The position numbers and the translations under genes are program-made. This document shows positions 1-8,454 of a DNA stretch of 33,723 nt, piece by piece (position 1 is the first letter of the stretch; each line of letters begins with the position of its first letter). The stretch is from Candidatus Coprenecus merdipullorum. Lineage in GTDB: Bacteria > Bacteroidota > Bacteroidia > Bacteroidales > UBA932. The DNA lies in assembly GCA_019118865.1 (NCBI GenBank), contig DWYD01000023.1:1-33723 (forward strand), given 5' to 3'. A model generated the notes under the pieces. It saw nothing but the letters and a program-made list of their open reading frames with translations. It had not been told where the DNA came from and searched no databases.

Positions 1-53
1 TCATGTCTTTCAACTCTTCGATTAAACCGGGCGCAAAATTACTCAGAATGTCG

Positions 54-61
54 TATCTTCG
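54..61 (+). promoter_or_regulatory. Bacteroidetes-type -7 promoter element for the GNAT-Ogt gene
   Basis: TATCTTCG fits the TAnnTTTG consensus with one change and lies 13 bases before the ATG at 75. It supports that start over the in-frame ATGs at 3 and 48. No convincing -33 TTG is visible upstream. Confidence 0.5.
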
Positions 62-74
62 TACTGCAAATAAT

Positions 75-1172
75 ATGGAAACAACTACCGTCATAGAAAC
101 ACAACGGCTGCAGCTGCGCGAGATGACCCCAACCGACCGGAGCGCCCTCTGCCGCATCCTGCAGGACAGCGAAGTCATGTACGCCTACAACGGCCCGTTC
201 TCCGACGAGGAGGTGGACGAATGGCTGGAGCGGCAGCTCGCCCGATACCGACAGTGGGGCTACGGCCTCTGGGCAGTGGTGCTCAAGGCCACCGGAGAAA
301 TGATAGGTCAATGCGGTCTGACCCTCCAGCAGTGGAACGGCCGGGAAATGCTGGAAGTAGGCTACCTCTTCCAGCACTCACACTGGCATCAAGGCTACGC
401 CACGGAGGCCGCCCGCGCCTGCACGGACTACGCCTTCGGCACCCTGAACTCCCCCCTGGTCTGCTCCATCATCCGGGACAATAACCTCCCCTCGCAGCAG
501 GTGGCCCTCCGCAACGGCATGACCCGCCAGGCAGGGGTAATGGTCAAGCACTACCGCGGCGCCGAGATGCCCCACTGGCTCTTCGTCAGGCCCCGGACCA
601 TCCGCACCCTCCGCTACCACTCCCCCTGCGGAGAAATGCTCCTCGGAGCGGCGGGCGACCGGCTCTGCCTCTGCAACTGGGCTCAGGAGCTGCATCCGGG
701 GAGAGTGGAGCAGCGGCTCAGAATCATTCTCAAGGCACAATTTGAGGAGTGCGGTCAGATAACGGAGACCGCCGCAAGCCAGTCCAGGCAATCCGATGGA
801 GGTGCCCCGGAACAATGCCGGACATCCATGCCCGAGGTCCTGCAGCGGACCGTCCGGGAACTGGACGAATATTTCCGAGGAGAACGCATGGACTTCGACA
901 TCCCCCTCCTGCTGGCCGGCTCCGACTTCCAGAAGCGCGTCTGGCAGCAGCTCCCCAGCATCCCCTACGGGCAGACCGCCTCCTACGGAGAGCTGGCCGC
1001 CGCCATCGGATCCCCCAGGTCCGTCCGTGCAGTGGCCAATGCCAACGGCGCCAACGCCATCTCCATCATCCTCCCCTGCCACCGTATCATCGGCAGCGGC
1101 GGCCGCCTGACCGGCTACGGCGGCGGTCTCAGGGCCAAGCAATTCCTCCTGGAACTGGAACACAATTCTTAA
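75..1172 (+). CDS. GNAT acetyltransferase fused to O6-methylguanine-DNA methyltransferase
   Basis: This 365-residue protein has two domains. Residues 1 to about 175 look like a RimJ/RimL-type GNAT N-acetyltransferase; the acetyl-CoA loop is HQGYATEA. Residues about 185-365 are an Ogt/MGMT-type alkyl-transfer domain with the suicide cysteine in PCHR (Cys335) and a wing motif rich in glycine after it. The C-terminal half should remove alkyl groups from O6-alkylguanine irreversibly. The substrate of the GNAT half is not predictable. Start 75 is chosen because a -7 element sits just upstream and the GNAT fold begins there. It lies 20 bases before the glycosidase gene and probably heads the operon. 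An AlkD-like repair gene and mutS are in the same window. Identity is secure for the Ogt half and good for the GNAT half. Confidence 0.88.
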   Translation: METTTVIETQRLQLREMTPTDRSALCRILQDSEVMYAYNGPFSDEEVDEWLERQLARYRQWGYGLWAVVLKATGEMIGQCGLTLQQWNGREMLEVGYLFQHSHWHQGYATEAARACTDYAFGTLNSPLVCSIIRDNNLPSQQVALRNGMTRQAGVMVKHYRGAEMPHWLFVRPRTIRTLRYHSPCGEMLLGAAGDRLCLCNWAQELHPGRVEQRLRIILKAQFEECGQITETAASQSRQSDGGAPEQCRTSMPEVLQRTVRELDEYFRGERMDFDIPLLLAGSDFQKRVWQQLPSIPYGQTASYGELAAAIGSPRSVRAVANANGANAISIILPCHRIIGSGGRLTGYGGGLRAKQFLLELEHNS

Positions 1173-1192
1173 TATCCATTAACATCGACAAT

Positions 1193-3247
1193 ATGCGATT
1201 CTCTCCTATTCTACTTACCTTCCTCTGCGCCCTGGGACTGACCGCAGCGGCAAACCGGGCCGATGCCCGGCAATACTGGACTCCGAATGAAAGCTCCATC
1301 AGCATCTCTTGGCTCCCGGAGACCGGCCAGGAACACTACGACCATATCGAGATGAGCGGCCGCCGGGTGTCGGCAGTCCTGCGCTACGGAGTTGACAGCA
1401 AAGGCCGGTTCGTTCTGAACAAGAGCATGATCTGGCCCATGCTGAGAACCCTTCCCAACAATACTCACGCCAGCCTCATGCGCCGCTTCGACTGGAACCC
1501 TCTGGACGCAGTGACAGTCAACGGACGCAGCATCTCCGAGCAGGTGGACAGGCTCACTCTGGACGGAACGCTGAAAGTAGACAGCCACATTACCCTGAGC
1601 GGGAACAGCTTCCTGTCGCTGGAACGGACCTATTTCCCTTCGACCGACAGACCTGCCCTGCTGGAGCTGTACATTTTCAGGAATACAGGTGAGAATAATG
1701 TCAGTCTCGAATGGCCCAGGATACAGAACGTACTGGCCACTGACCCGGCCCGCGGAGTGGACGGCAGCTACCGCATTTACCTTACTGTCGCTGAAGGCGG
1801 AGCCATGACCCTTGCCCCCGGAGACTCCTGCATGTTCGCAGCCTCTGTCTCTGCCGCCGGTCCAGGAGAAGAGGGCATATTCCTGACCTCTGACGAAGCC
1901 GTCACCGAGTTGAAAAAGCGCAGGGAAGCCGTCGCCGAATGGACCGGAAACCTCGTGCTGGAGACTCCCGATCCCGTGATTGACCGTATGTTCGCATTTT
2001 CCAAAATCCGCGCCTGCGAGAGCATCTATGAGACTGAGGGAGGCCCCATGCACGGTCCTGGAGGAGAATCCTATTATGCCGCCATCTGGGCCAATGACCA
2101 GGCCGAGTACATCAACCCTTACTTCCCCTTCACCGGCTACACTTACGGCAACGCCTCGGCGCTCAACTCCTTCCGTCATTTTGCCCGGTACATGAACAAT
2201 GAATGGATACCGGTTCCCAGCTCGATCATAGCCGAGGGCAAGGACATCTGGAACGGAGCCGGAGACCGAGGAGACGCAGCCATGATAGCCTACGGTGCAG
2301 CGAGATATGCCCTGGCCCGTGGAGACATGAACGAAGCCCGGGAACTCTGGCCGCTGATACAGTGGACACTGGAATACTGCCGACGGAAACTGAACGACGA
2401 AGGGGTAGTAACCTCGGACAGCGACGAGCTGGAAGGCCGTTTCCCGTCCGGTGACGCCAACCTGTGCACATCCTGCCTGTACTATGACGCCCTCATCTCC
2501 GCAGCATATCTTGCCGACACATTCGGAGACAGACGCACAGCCGGGACTTTCCGCAGACAGGCCAGGAACATCAGGAAAGCGATCGAATCCTACTTCGGGG
2601 CCACAGTAGAAGGTTACGAGACATACGCCTATTACAAGGGCAATGACATCCTCCGCTCATGGATCTGCATTCCCCTGACTGTCGGTATCGATACAAGGGC
2701 AGCCGGCACCGTCACGGCACTCTTCTCCCCCAGGCTATGGACTGAGAACGGACTGCTCACCCAGGCCGGCACCTCCACCTTCTGGGACCGCTCCACCCTC
2801 TACGCCCTGCGCGGAGCATTCATGGCAGGAGCTGTTGAAGAGGCCCTGGACTACCTAAAACGTTATTCCGGGACCAGACTGCTTGGAGCTCACGTACCCT
2901 ACGCCGTCGAGGCCTGGCCAGAAGGCAATCAGAGACATCTCTCGGCAGAAAGCGGACTCTACGGACGCATCTTCACCGAAGGGCTCTTCGGCATCCGCCC
3001 CACAGGGCTCCGTTCATTTGACCTTACCCCTCGTCTGCCGGCGGAATGGGGCAATATGGCTCTTAGGAAGATAAAGGCATTTGAGAGCGATTTCGACATA
3101 GAAGTCTCCAAAGCAGAATGCAATGAAGACAGTCAGCTCATCCGCATAGTAGTTCGGGACTCCGGCGGCATCATCCTGGACAAGACCGTTCAGGAAGGCA
3201 CAACCGTCAGTTGCCGGCTTCAGGACCGAAGTATGGAAATAAAATGA
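1193..3247 (+). CDS. Secreted six-hairpin glycosidase-like protein
   Basis: The product is 684 residues with a Sec signal peptide (MRFSPILLTFLCALGLTAAA, probable cleavage after about residue 26). The first 230 residues look like a beta-sandwich domain. The rest looks like an (alpha/alpha)6 barrel: helix-rich, with aromatic and acidic stretches such as WANDQAEY and SGDANLCTSCLYYDAL, as in six-hairpin glycosidases that act on oligosaccharides in the periplasm. I cannot assign a GH family or substrate. The upstream in-frame extension to 749 is rejected because it would overlap the Ogt domain and hide the signal peptide. The gene sits 20 bases after the GNAT-Ogt stop and 24 bases before the EFR1 gene, so co-transcription is likely. 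Confidence 0.72.
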   Translation: MRFSPILLTFLCALGLTAAANRADARQYWTPNESSISISWLPETGQEHYDHIEMSGRRVSAVLRYGVDSKGRFVLNKSMIWPMLRTLPNNTHASLMRRFDWNPLDAVTVNGRSISEQVDRLTLDGTLKVDSHITLSGNSFLSLERTYFPSTDRPALLELYIFRNTGENNVSLEWPRIQNVLATDPARGVDGSYRIYLTVAEGGAMTLAPGDSCMFAASVSAAGPGEEGIFLTSDEAVTELKKRREAVAEWTGNLVLETPDPVIDRMFAFSKIRACESIYETEGGPMHGPGGESYYAAIWANDQAEYINPYFPFTGYTYGNASALNSFRHFARYMNNEWIPVPSSIIAEGKDIWNGAGDRGDAAMIAYGAARYALARGDMNEARELWPLIQWTLEYCRRKLNDEGVVTSDSDELEGRFPSGDANLCTSCLYYDALISAAYLADTFGDRRTAGTFRRQARNIRKAIESYFGATVEGYETYAYYKGNDILRSWICIPLTVGIDTRAAGTVTALFSPRLWTENGLLTQAGTSTFWDRSTLYALRGAFMAGAVEEALDYLKRYSGTRLLGAHVPYAVEAWPEGNQRHLSAESGLYGRIFTEGLFGIRPTGLRSFDLTPRLPAEWGNMALRKIKAFESDFDIEVSKAECNEDSQLIRIVVRDSGGIILDKTVQEGTTVSCRLQDRSMEIK

Positions 3248-3271
3248 CAAGCCATTAATATAAGAGCACTT

Positions 3272-4174
3272 ATGGACAATATCATCAACGGCATCGCGGT
3301 GATATGCTTCTCACCGACACACACTTCAAGGACAATAGCGGAGGCAGTGGCCGCCGGAATGAACGGCACGCCTGGCGGAACAGCCGGCCATGCGGGTGCC
3401 TCACAGCAGATACGGACCGTCGACCTGACCCTCGACCGCTCTGACTCCCCGATAGCAGTCGGGGCCGGAGAGACCGTAGTGCTCGGAGCCCCTGTCTACG
3501 CCGGCAGGGTGGCTCCCGAGGCAATACGGCGGCTCAGGCGGATACAGGTGGCGGCAGGAGCCTCCGTCCCCGCGGTGGTGACCGTCACCTACGGCAACCG
3601 CGACTACGAGGATGCCCTCGTCGAACTTTACGACCTGGCCGTCTCGCTGGGCCTCAGTCCTTTCGCAGCCGGAGCCTTCATCGGGGAGCACAGCTACAGC
3701 ACTCCGGAGATGCCTGTGGCCGGGGGCCGTCCCGACACATTGGACCTGGCCGATGCCCGCATTTTCGGAGGAGAATGTGCCCGGAAACTGGACAGCTCCG
3801 GAGCATTTGCCCCATTTCATATCAAGGGTAACCGGCCGTATAAAGAACCATCCCGCCCGGCCTCAGACACCTCCCATAAGGCATCTGGAGCCTCAACGGA
3901 CGGCGGCCCGGCCAAACCAGCTCCGGCTGTTCCGCCTGCCCCGGTGACCGCTGATTGCTGCCCCCTCTGCGGGGAATGCGTGGGGGTATGCCCGACCGGA
4001 GCCGTCAGCATTGACCTTAATGCCCGGAAGGTGCTGACTGACCCGGCCCTCTGCATCCGCTGCTGCGCCTGCGTCAGAGCCTGCCCCGCCGGACTGCGCA
4101 CCTACACCACTCCATTCACCGCCTTCCTCCACGAGCACTGCTCCGCCCGCCGGGACCCCGAGACATTTCTGTAA
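3272..4174 (+). CDS. EFR1-family flavodoxin/2[4Fe-4S] ferredoxin
   Basis: The 300-residue protein starts with a flavodoxin-like domain (FMN phosphate loop around SPTHTSRT, residues about 14-21). After a low-complexity Pro/Ala linker near residues 190-225 it ends with two ferredoxin clusters. Both show the full CxxCxxCxxxCP pattern: CPLCGECVGVCP and CIRCCACVRACP. This is the layout of the EFR1 ferrodoxin family, which is expected to move electrons in the cytoplasm of anaerobes; the partner is unknown. It is the last gene of the 75-4174 cluster. Its stop codon lies inside the terminal inverted repeat of a 170-bp palindromic element. Confidence 0.85.
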   Translation: MDNIINGIAVICFSPTHTSRTIAEAVAAGMNGTPGGTAGHAGASQQIRTVDLTLDRSDSPIAVGAGETVVLGAPVYAGRVAPEAIRRLRRIQVAAGASVPAVVTVTYGNRDYEDALVELYDLAVSLGLSPFAAGAFIGEHSYSTPEMPVAGGRPDTLDLADARIFGGECARKLDSSGAFAPFHIKGNRPYKEPSRPASDTSHKASGASTDGGPAKPAPAVPPAPVTADCCPLCGECVGVCPTGAVSIDLNARKVLTDPALCIRCCACVRACPAGLRTYTTPFTAFLHEHCSARRDPETFL

Positions 4175-4342
4175 CGGTAAGCAGTGCAGCGGGGGTATTC
4201 TGCAATCACTCACTGATCAGCAGGTTAGCAATGCAGCGTGATCTTTTGGAGGCGTCCGGACCGGCCGAAAAGCACACATTGCCATGGTAACATCCTGATT
4301 AGCGAGTGATTACATTTTAAGGGTGTGCGCGTACTTACCGTT
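4173..4342. repeat. 170-bp palindromic intergenic element, copy 1
   Basis: The element begins and ends with AACGGTAAG in inverted orientation (4173-4181 and 4334-4342). The arms stay aligned without gaps for about 60 bases; an inner pair reads AATCACTCACTGATCAG on the left and AATCACTCGCTAATCAG on the right (reverse complement). A second copy of the same length and ends is at 27913-28082. It lies between the convergent 3' ends of the EFR1 gene and the AlbA_2 gene and supplies part of both stop codons, so it may end transcription from both sides. No transposase and no clear target duplication are visible. It could be a MITE or a REP-like element. Confidence 0.75.
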
Positions 4343-4988
4343 AATCCAGAGCACAGTAGAAAAAACCGCGGCTGTCGTGACGGATTCCGACCAGACCCCA
4401 GTGAACGAAAAGCGAGAGCAGGTGCACGACCCGGCGTCGGGGGATGGTCACGCGGCGACATATCTGAGACAGAGTCAGGCTACCAGCAGAGGTCAGGACA
4501 TCGAGCAGCTCGCGTTCCTGAGCGGTGAAGCTGACGGCCTCGGAGGGCACGGCATCTGCAGCGCACCGCCATACCCCGATATGCACCGGCGAGGCCAGGA
4601 TGTTCTCGTCGGCGATACGCACGTAGGCCAGCCTGCGCCCGTCCTCCTCCTTCACCAGCACCGGCTTGCGGACAGCCGGCCTGACCGAGGCGACCAGCAC
4701 CGAGCGGCCCTCGGGACGGTACACCCGCATGTCCACTTCAACCGCCGGAGTGCAGTAGACCTGAGCCGCAGCCTCGACCATGTACATCTCCTCCTCGCTG
4801 CGCACCCCAGCGATGCGACCATTGTCCTTGACCCCTATCAGCAGCCGGCCTCCCTCAGTGTTGGCAAACGCCGACAGCGACCGCGCAATCTTCCGCGAGT
4901 CCGAAATCTCGAACTTGAAATCCTGCCGGACATGCTCGCCCTCCGAGATAAGGGCCCGTATGTACGCCGTATCGTCCTGTGCTTTCAT
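4341..4988 (-). CDS. AlbA_2 (Schlafen-like) domain protein with C-terminal winged helix
   Basis: The 215-residue protein has an AlbA_2/Schlafen-like N-terminal domain (residues about 10-145; conserved SAFANTEGGRLLIGVKDNG around 38-56). These proteins are usually annotated as ATP-binding or putative DNA-binding proteins. Residues about 150-215 look like a winged-helix domain (AQERELLDVLTSAGSLTLSQI). The biochemical role is unknown; a regulatory or nucleic-acid role is the usual inference. It is divergent from the AlbA_2 gene at 5035, with only 46 bases between the two starts. A minus-strand TAAATTTG lies five bases before its ATG, so the transcript is probably leaderless or nearly so. Confidence 0.8.
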   Translation of the reverse strand: MKAQDDTAYIRALISEGEHVRQDFKFEISDSRKIARSLSAFANTEGGRLLIGVKDNGRIAGVRSEEEMYMVEAAAQVYCTPAVEVDMRVYRPEGRSVLVASVRPAVRKPVLVKEEDGRRLAYVRIADENILASPVHIGVWRCAADAVPSEAVSFTAQERELLDVLTSAGSLTLSQICRRVTIPRRRVVHLLSLFVHWGLVGIRHDSRGFFYCALD

Positions 4989-4993
4989 ATCCG

Positions 4994-5001
4994 CAAATTT
5001 A
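4994..5001 (-). promoter_or_regulatory. -7 element of the minus-strand AlbA_2 gene
   Basis: On the minus strand this reads TAAATTTG, a full match to TAnnTTTG, and ends five bases before the ATG at 4988. Confidence 0.6.
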
Positions 5002-5021
5002 TGATTTTCCTTCTTTATTCG

Positions 5022-5029
5022 TATCTTTG
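5022..5029 (+). promoter_or_regulatory. -7 element of the plus-strand AlbA_2 gene
   Basis: TATCTTTG is a full match to TAnnTTTG and ends five bases before the ATG at 5035. Together with 4994-5001 it makes a compact divergent promoter whose two -7 elements are 20 bases apart. Confidence 0.65.
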
Positions 5030-5034
5030 TCTAC

Positions 5035-6717
5035 ATGATTGACTGCGCAAATAAAGATACGGTATACTCCAGTCTGCTGGATGGACAGATCCGGTGTGCC
5101 AGAAAAGAAAACCGGTATCTGGAATTCAAATCCAACTATCAGGATGCGGACAGACTCGGGAGGTACATCTCCGCACTCTCAAACGGAGCATGCCTTGACA
5201 GACAGGACTTCGGATACCTGGACTTCGGAATAGATGACGGAACTCTGGAAATAAAAGGGACCTGTTTCGATGCTTCAAAAGCAAAAGCCAAAGGCAACCA
5301 GGCGCTGGAACTGTATCTGCGAAGAATGATAAGTCCCAAAATAAACTTTTCCATCACAGACTTCTGCTATCATGGCAATAAGAACCTGAAGATTACAGTC
5401 TTCAAGATTCCTGCGGCTGTCAATGAACCGACGTGTTACATGAATAAGTCATGGATTAGAGTGGACAGTCATACCACAGAACTCAGCCAGTATCCGGAAT
5501 GGACACGCGCAATCTACAATTCCAAGGTTGACTGGACGGCAGAATGTATCGAAGGAGCTGATGTCGATGATCTGGACAAAGATGCTGTCCGAATGGCACG
5601 GGAAGGTTACAGGCAGCGTTTCCCGGACTACGCGGAAGCCATACAGGAATGGAGTGACGAGGTGTTTCTGGACAAAGCGGGACTGACGCAGGAAGGAAAG
5701 ATCACACGCACGGCCTTGCTTCTTGTGGGGAAACCCGAAAAGGCATACAAGCTCCGTCACATCGCGCAGATGAACTGGAAATGCATTCAGGACGGCGAGA
5801 CATTCAGCCAGCTGTTCACCATACCGTTCATACGGACAACGACTGAGCTTATGCTGAAAATCAGGAACTACCGTTTCAAGATATACCCGCATGACTCTCT
5901 CATTCCGGCAGAGATATGGAAATACGATACGCGCAGTATTCTGGAAGGGCTGCACAACTGTATAGCTCATCAGGACTACACTAAAGACGAAAGGATAGTA
6001 GTTACAGAAGAAAGGGACCGGCTGACTTTCGAAAATGCAGGAAATTTCTTTGACGGCAATTATGAACAGTACGTTCTCGGGACCAAGACACCAAGACGCT
6101 ACCGTAATCCCTTCTTGATGAAGGCCATGGTGAACTTAAAAATGATTGACTCCCAAGGATACGGCATCCACAACCTGTATGTACGGCAAAAAGAGCGCTA
6201 TCTGCCCATGCCGGACTATGACGGTACCGATGACACACACGTAACAATGCATCTGCCCAGTGCGGTCATAGACGAGAATTACAGTCTGATACTTATGGAG
6301 AATCATGATATCAGCCTGACAGAAGCTGTCCTGCTGGACCAGGTACAGAAAGGGAAAACCATAGAAAAAAGTGCTGTCTCCCTGTTGCGCAAGAACGGAC
6401 TCATCGAGGGCAGAAAGCCCAACCTGTTTGTGGCAAAGAGGGTGGCGCAGAAAACGAATCAGAAAGTAGAATACTCAAAGCATAAGGGTCTTGATGCGGA
6501 ATCTTGCGAAAGCCTGCTGATCAAGTCGCTGAAAGATCACGGCAGACTTTCCCGTCAGGAAATAGACAGGCTCCTGTGGAACGTCCTCTCCGATCAATTG
6601 AGCGATAAACAGAAAAAGGCCAAAATAGGCAACCTGCTGAGCAAACTCAGATTAAAGAAAATCATAGCCAATACCACCGCCGGCAATCAGTCATCGTGGA
6701 CTCTTTTGGACAAATAA
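5035..6717 (+). CDS. AlbA_2 domain protein with HATPase_c_4-like region and helix-turn-helix tail
   Basis: The 560-residue protein carries the AlbA_2 signature ENRYLEFKSN near residue 28 and SALSNG near 47, followed by a central region like the HATPase_c_4 domain of RecG-like putative transcriptional regulators (GLHNCIAHQDY, then a DRLTFENAG segment, about residues 305-345). The last 100 residues look like winged-helix segments (HGRLSRQEIDRLLW; KIGNLLSKLRLKKII). It probably binds DNA and perhaps ATP; its true function is unknown. It pairs with a divergent AlbA_2 gene and is followed directly by four 11-bp tandem repeats. Its base composition is more A+T rich than the neighbouring housekeeping genes, which would fit an accessory gene. 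Confidence 0.78.
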   Translation: MIDCANKDTVYSSLLDGQIRCARKENRYLEFKSNYQDADRLGRYISALSNGACLDRQDFGYLDFGIDDGTLEIKGTCFDASKAKAKGNQALELYLRRMISPKINFSITDFCYHGNKNLKITVFKIPAAVNEPTCYMNKSWIRVDSHTTELSQYPEWTRAIYNSKVDWTAECIEGADVDDLDKDAVRMAREGYRQRFPDYAEAIQEWSDEVFLDKAGLTQEGKITRTALLLVGKPEKAYKLRHIAQMNWKCIQDGETFSQLFTIPFIRTTTELMLKIRNYRFKIYPHDSLIPAEIWKYDTRSILEGLHNCIAHQDYTKDERIVVTEERDRLTFENAGNFFDGNYEQYVLGTKTPRRYRNPFLMKAMVNLKMIDSQGYGIHNLYVRQKERYLPMPDYDGTDDTHVTMHLPSAVIDENYSLILMENHDISLTEAVLLDQVQKGKTIEKSAVSLLRKNGLIEGRKPNLFVAKRVAQKTNQKVEYSKHKGLDAESCESLLIKSLKDHGRLSRQEIDRLLWNVLSDQLSDKQKKAKIGNLLSKLRLKKIIANTTAGNQSSWTLLDK

Positions 6718-6761
6718 TTTAAGAGCGATTTAAGAGCGATTTAAGAGCGATTTAAGAGCGA
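6718..6761 (+). repeat. Four perfect tandem copies of an 11-bp unit
   Basis: TTTAAGAGCGA is repeated four times without error, starting at the base after the stop codon of the AlbA_2 gene. The period is about one helical turn and is not a multiple of three. The array ends 42 bases before the AlkD-like gene start. Confidence 0.95.
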
Positions 6762-6803
6762 GCCAGAATTAAATTCCTAATAATAAGCAATATCCATTTT
6801 ATC

Positions 6804-7580
6804 ATGATAGAGAAAATACTGGAGCAGTACATCCCGGAGAGGTTCGTCAGCGACCCCCGGTACCACAGGGGGCACATCCGCGTTATCAACCCGTTGCCGG
6901 GCACACGGGTGCTCGGACTGCACATTCCCGACATGAGGAAAGCCGCTGCAGAGCTGACATCTTCAGCCGACCGTGCGGCGGAACTCATAAGGCAGTTCGA
7001 GGCCGCCCCGGAGCGCAGCCTGTACTACGAGGAGTACATGGTCTGGGGCATGATGCTCAACCGGATGAAGATGCCTTTGGAAGAGCGTCTTGACAAACTG
7101 CGGGCATTCGTCCCCCATATCGACAACTGGGCCGTGTGCGACAGTGTCTGCGCGGATGCCCGGTGGACCCGCCCGGGAGACCGCCCTACATGGGAATTCA
7201 TCCTGGAACACCTCGCCTCGCTTAGGGAGTTCGAGGTACGCTACGGCCTGATCCTGTACATGTCCCGCATGATGGAGGAGAGCACGCTGCCGGAGATATT
7301 CCGGCTGATGGAAGGGCTGGACCTGGAGCACATCCATTCGGACTATGCCCAGGGGAAAGCTGACCGAGACAGCCCCGACCTCTGCCCCGGAACCGCCGCC
7401 GGCCGCCCGCCCTACTACGTCCGCATGGCCATGGCCTGGCTGATGGCCACCGCCCTCGCCAAATACCCCGATACGGTCCGCACCCTGCTCTCCTGGACCC
7501 GCCTGCCCGAAGACGTCCTCCGCCTCTACGTCCGCAAGGCCAGGGAGTCCTTCCGCACCCGCACCGTCTCCCCATTTTGA
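6804..7580 (+). CDS. DNA alkylation repair protein (AlkD-like HEAT repeat)
   Basis: The 258-residue all-helical protein matches the DNA alkylation repair (PF08713) family, cytoplasmic glycosylases built from HEAT-like repeats that excise N3- or N7-alkylated purines. The catalytic segment HIDNWAVCDS is present, with Trp109 and Asp113 in the positions expected for the active Trp/Asp pair. The C-terminal half keeps the repeat pattern (WLMATALAKYPDTVRTLL). The ATG at 6804 is the first reasonable start. No good -7 element is seen between the 11-bp repeats and the start. The rsmA gene follows after its own promoter. Confidence 0.87.
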   Translation: MIEKILEQYIPERFVSDPRYHRGHIRVINPLPGTRVLGLHIPDMRKAAAELTSSADRAAELIRQFEAAPERSLYYEEYMVWGMMLNRMKMPLEERLDKLRAFVPHIDNWAVCDSVCADARWTRPGDRPTWEFILEHLASLREFEVRYGLILYMSRMMEESTLPEIFRLMEGLDLEHIHSDYAQGKADRDSPDLCPGTAAGRPPYYVRMAMAWLMATALAKYPDTVRTLLSWTRLPEDVLRLYVRKARESFRTRTVSPF

Positions 7581-7629
7581 CGTCCGGCACAAATCTGCGC
7601 TTTTATGTGGTAATTCCGCCATTTTTCCC

Positions 7630-7637
7630 TAAGTTTG
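7630..7637 (+). promoter_or_regulatory. -7 element for rsmA
   Basis: TAAGTTTG fits TAnnTTTG and ends eight bases before the ATG at 7646. It argues against the longer in-frame start at 7577. Confidence 0.6.
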
Positions 7638-7645
7638 CAGCCGAA

Positions 7646-8443
7646 ATGAAAGTACGGGCGAAAAAACGGTTAGGGCAGCATTTTCTCAACGACGAGGGCA
7701 TCGCGCACAGGATAGTGGAGTCTCTCTTAGAGATGGATCCGCGCGGGGCGGAATGCTCTGTCTTAGAGGTCGGTCCCGGCATGGGCGTGCTGACCAAATA
7801 CCTGCTGCAGGAGGACGGTCTGGATTTCAGAGCCGTGGAGATAGACGAGGAGTCGGTCGAATACCTCATCCAGAACTATCCTTCCATCCGGCCGCGGCTC
7901 TACGAGGAGGACTTCCTGCGGATGGACCTCGGGAAAATATTCCCCGGCAGGCTCGCGGTCATCGGCAATTTCCCCTACAACATCTCCTCCCAGATATTTT
8001 TCAAAATCCTCGACCATAAGGACAATATTCCCTTCGCAGTGGGAATGATCCAGAAGGAGGTGGCGGACCGTCTCGCCTCGCCTCCGGGCAACAAGGCCTA
8101 CGGCATCCTCTCGGTGCTGCTGCAGGCCTGGTACGACATCGAATACCTGTTCAGCGTGGAGCCCGGCTCGTTCACCCCTCCCCCGAAGGTGCGCTCGGCG
8201 GTAATCCGGATAAGGCGCAATGACCGGACGTCCCTCGGCTGCGACGAGAAACTCTTCAAGGCGGTCGTCAAGACCTGCTTCAACATGAGGCGCAAGACCA
8301 TCCGCAACTCCATCAAGCCCCTCCTCGGGGGCGGCCTTGCTCTGACGGACCCCGCCTCTCCGCTGCTGGACATGAGGCCGGAACAGCTGTCCGTAGAGGA
8401 TTTTACCGCACTGACAAACATTTTAACCAATACTAACAATTAA
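7646..8443 (+). CDS. rsmA: 16S rRNA A1518/A1519 N6,N6-dimethyltransferase RsmA (KsgA)
   Basis: The 265-residue protein dimethylates two adjacent adenines in the 3' terminal hairpin of 16S rRNA during late 30S assembly, using S-adenosylmethionine. It starts with the family hallmark KKRLGQHFLND, has the SAM motif LEVGPGMGVLTKYLL (about residues 35-50) and the catalytic NFPYNISSQIFF (NxPY) near residue 110. The C-terminal small domain ends in SVEDFTALTNIL. The length is normal. The start at 7646 follows a -7 element. The GH109 gene begins 11 bases after its stop and is probably read from the same transcript. Confidence 0.96.
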   Translation: MKVRAKKRLGQHFLNDEGIAHRIVESLLEMDPRGAECSVLEVGPGMGVLTKYLLQEDGLDFRAVEIDEESVEYLIQNYPSIRPRLYEEDFLRMDLGKIFPGRLAVIGNFPYNISSQIFFKILDHKDNIPFAVGMIQKEVADRLASPPGNKAYGILSVLLQAWYDIEYLFSVEPGSFTPPPKVRSAVIRIRRNDRTSLGCDEKLFKAVVKTCFNMRRKTIRNSIKPLLGGGLALTDPASPLLDMRPEQLSVEDFTALTNILTNTNN

Positions 8444-8454
8444 TATCTACAGAC

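Noticed and set aside
749-1192. N-terminal extension of the glycosidase frame
   Set aside because: It overlaps the Ogt domain in another frame, is Arg/Pro rich like an out-of-frame G+C-rich shadow, and would bury the signal peptide.
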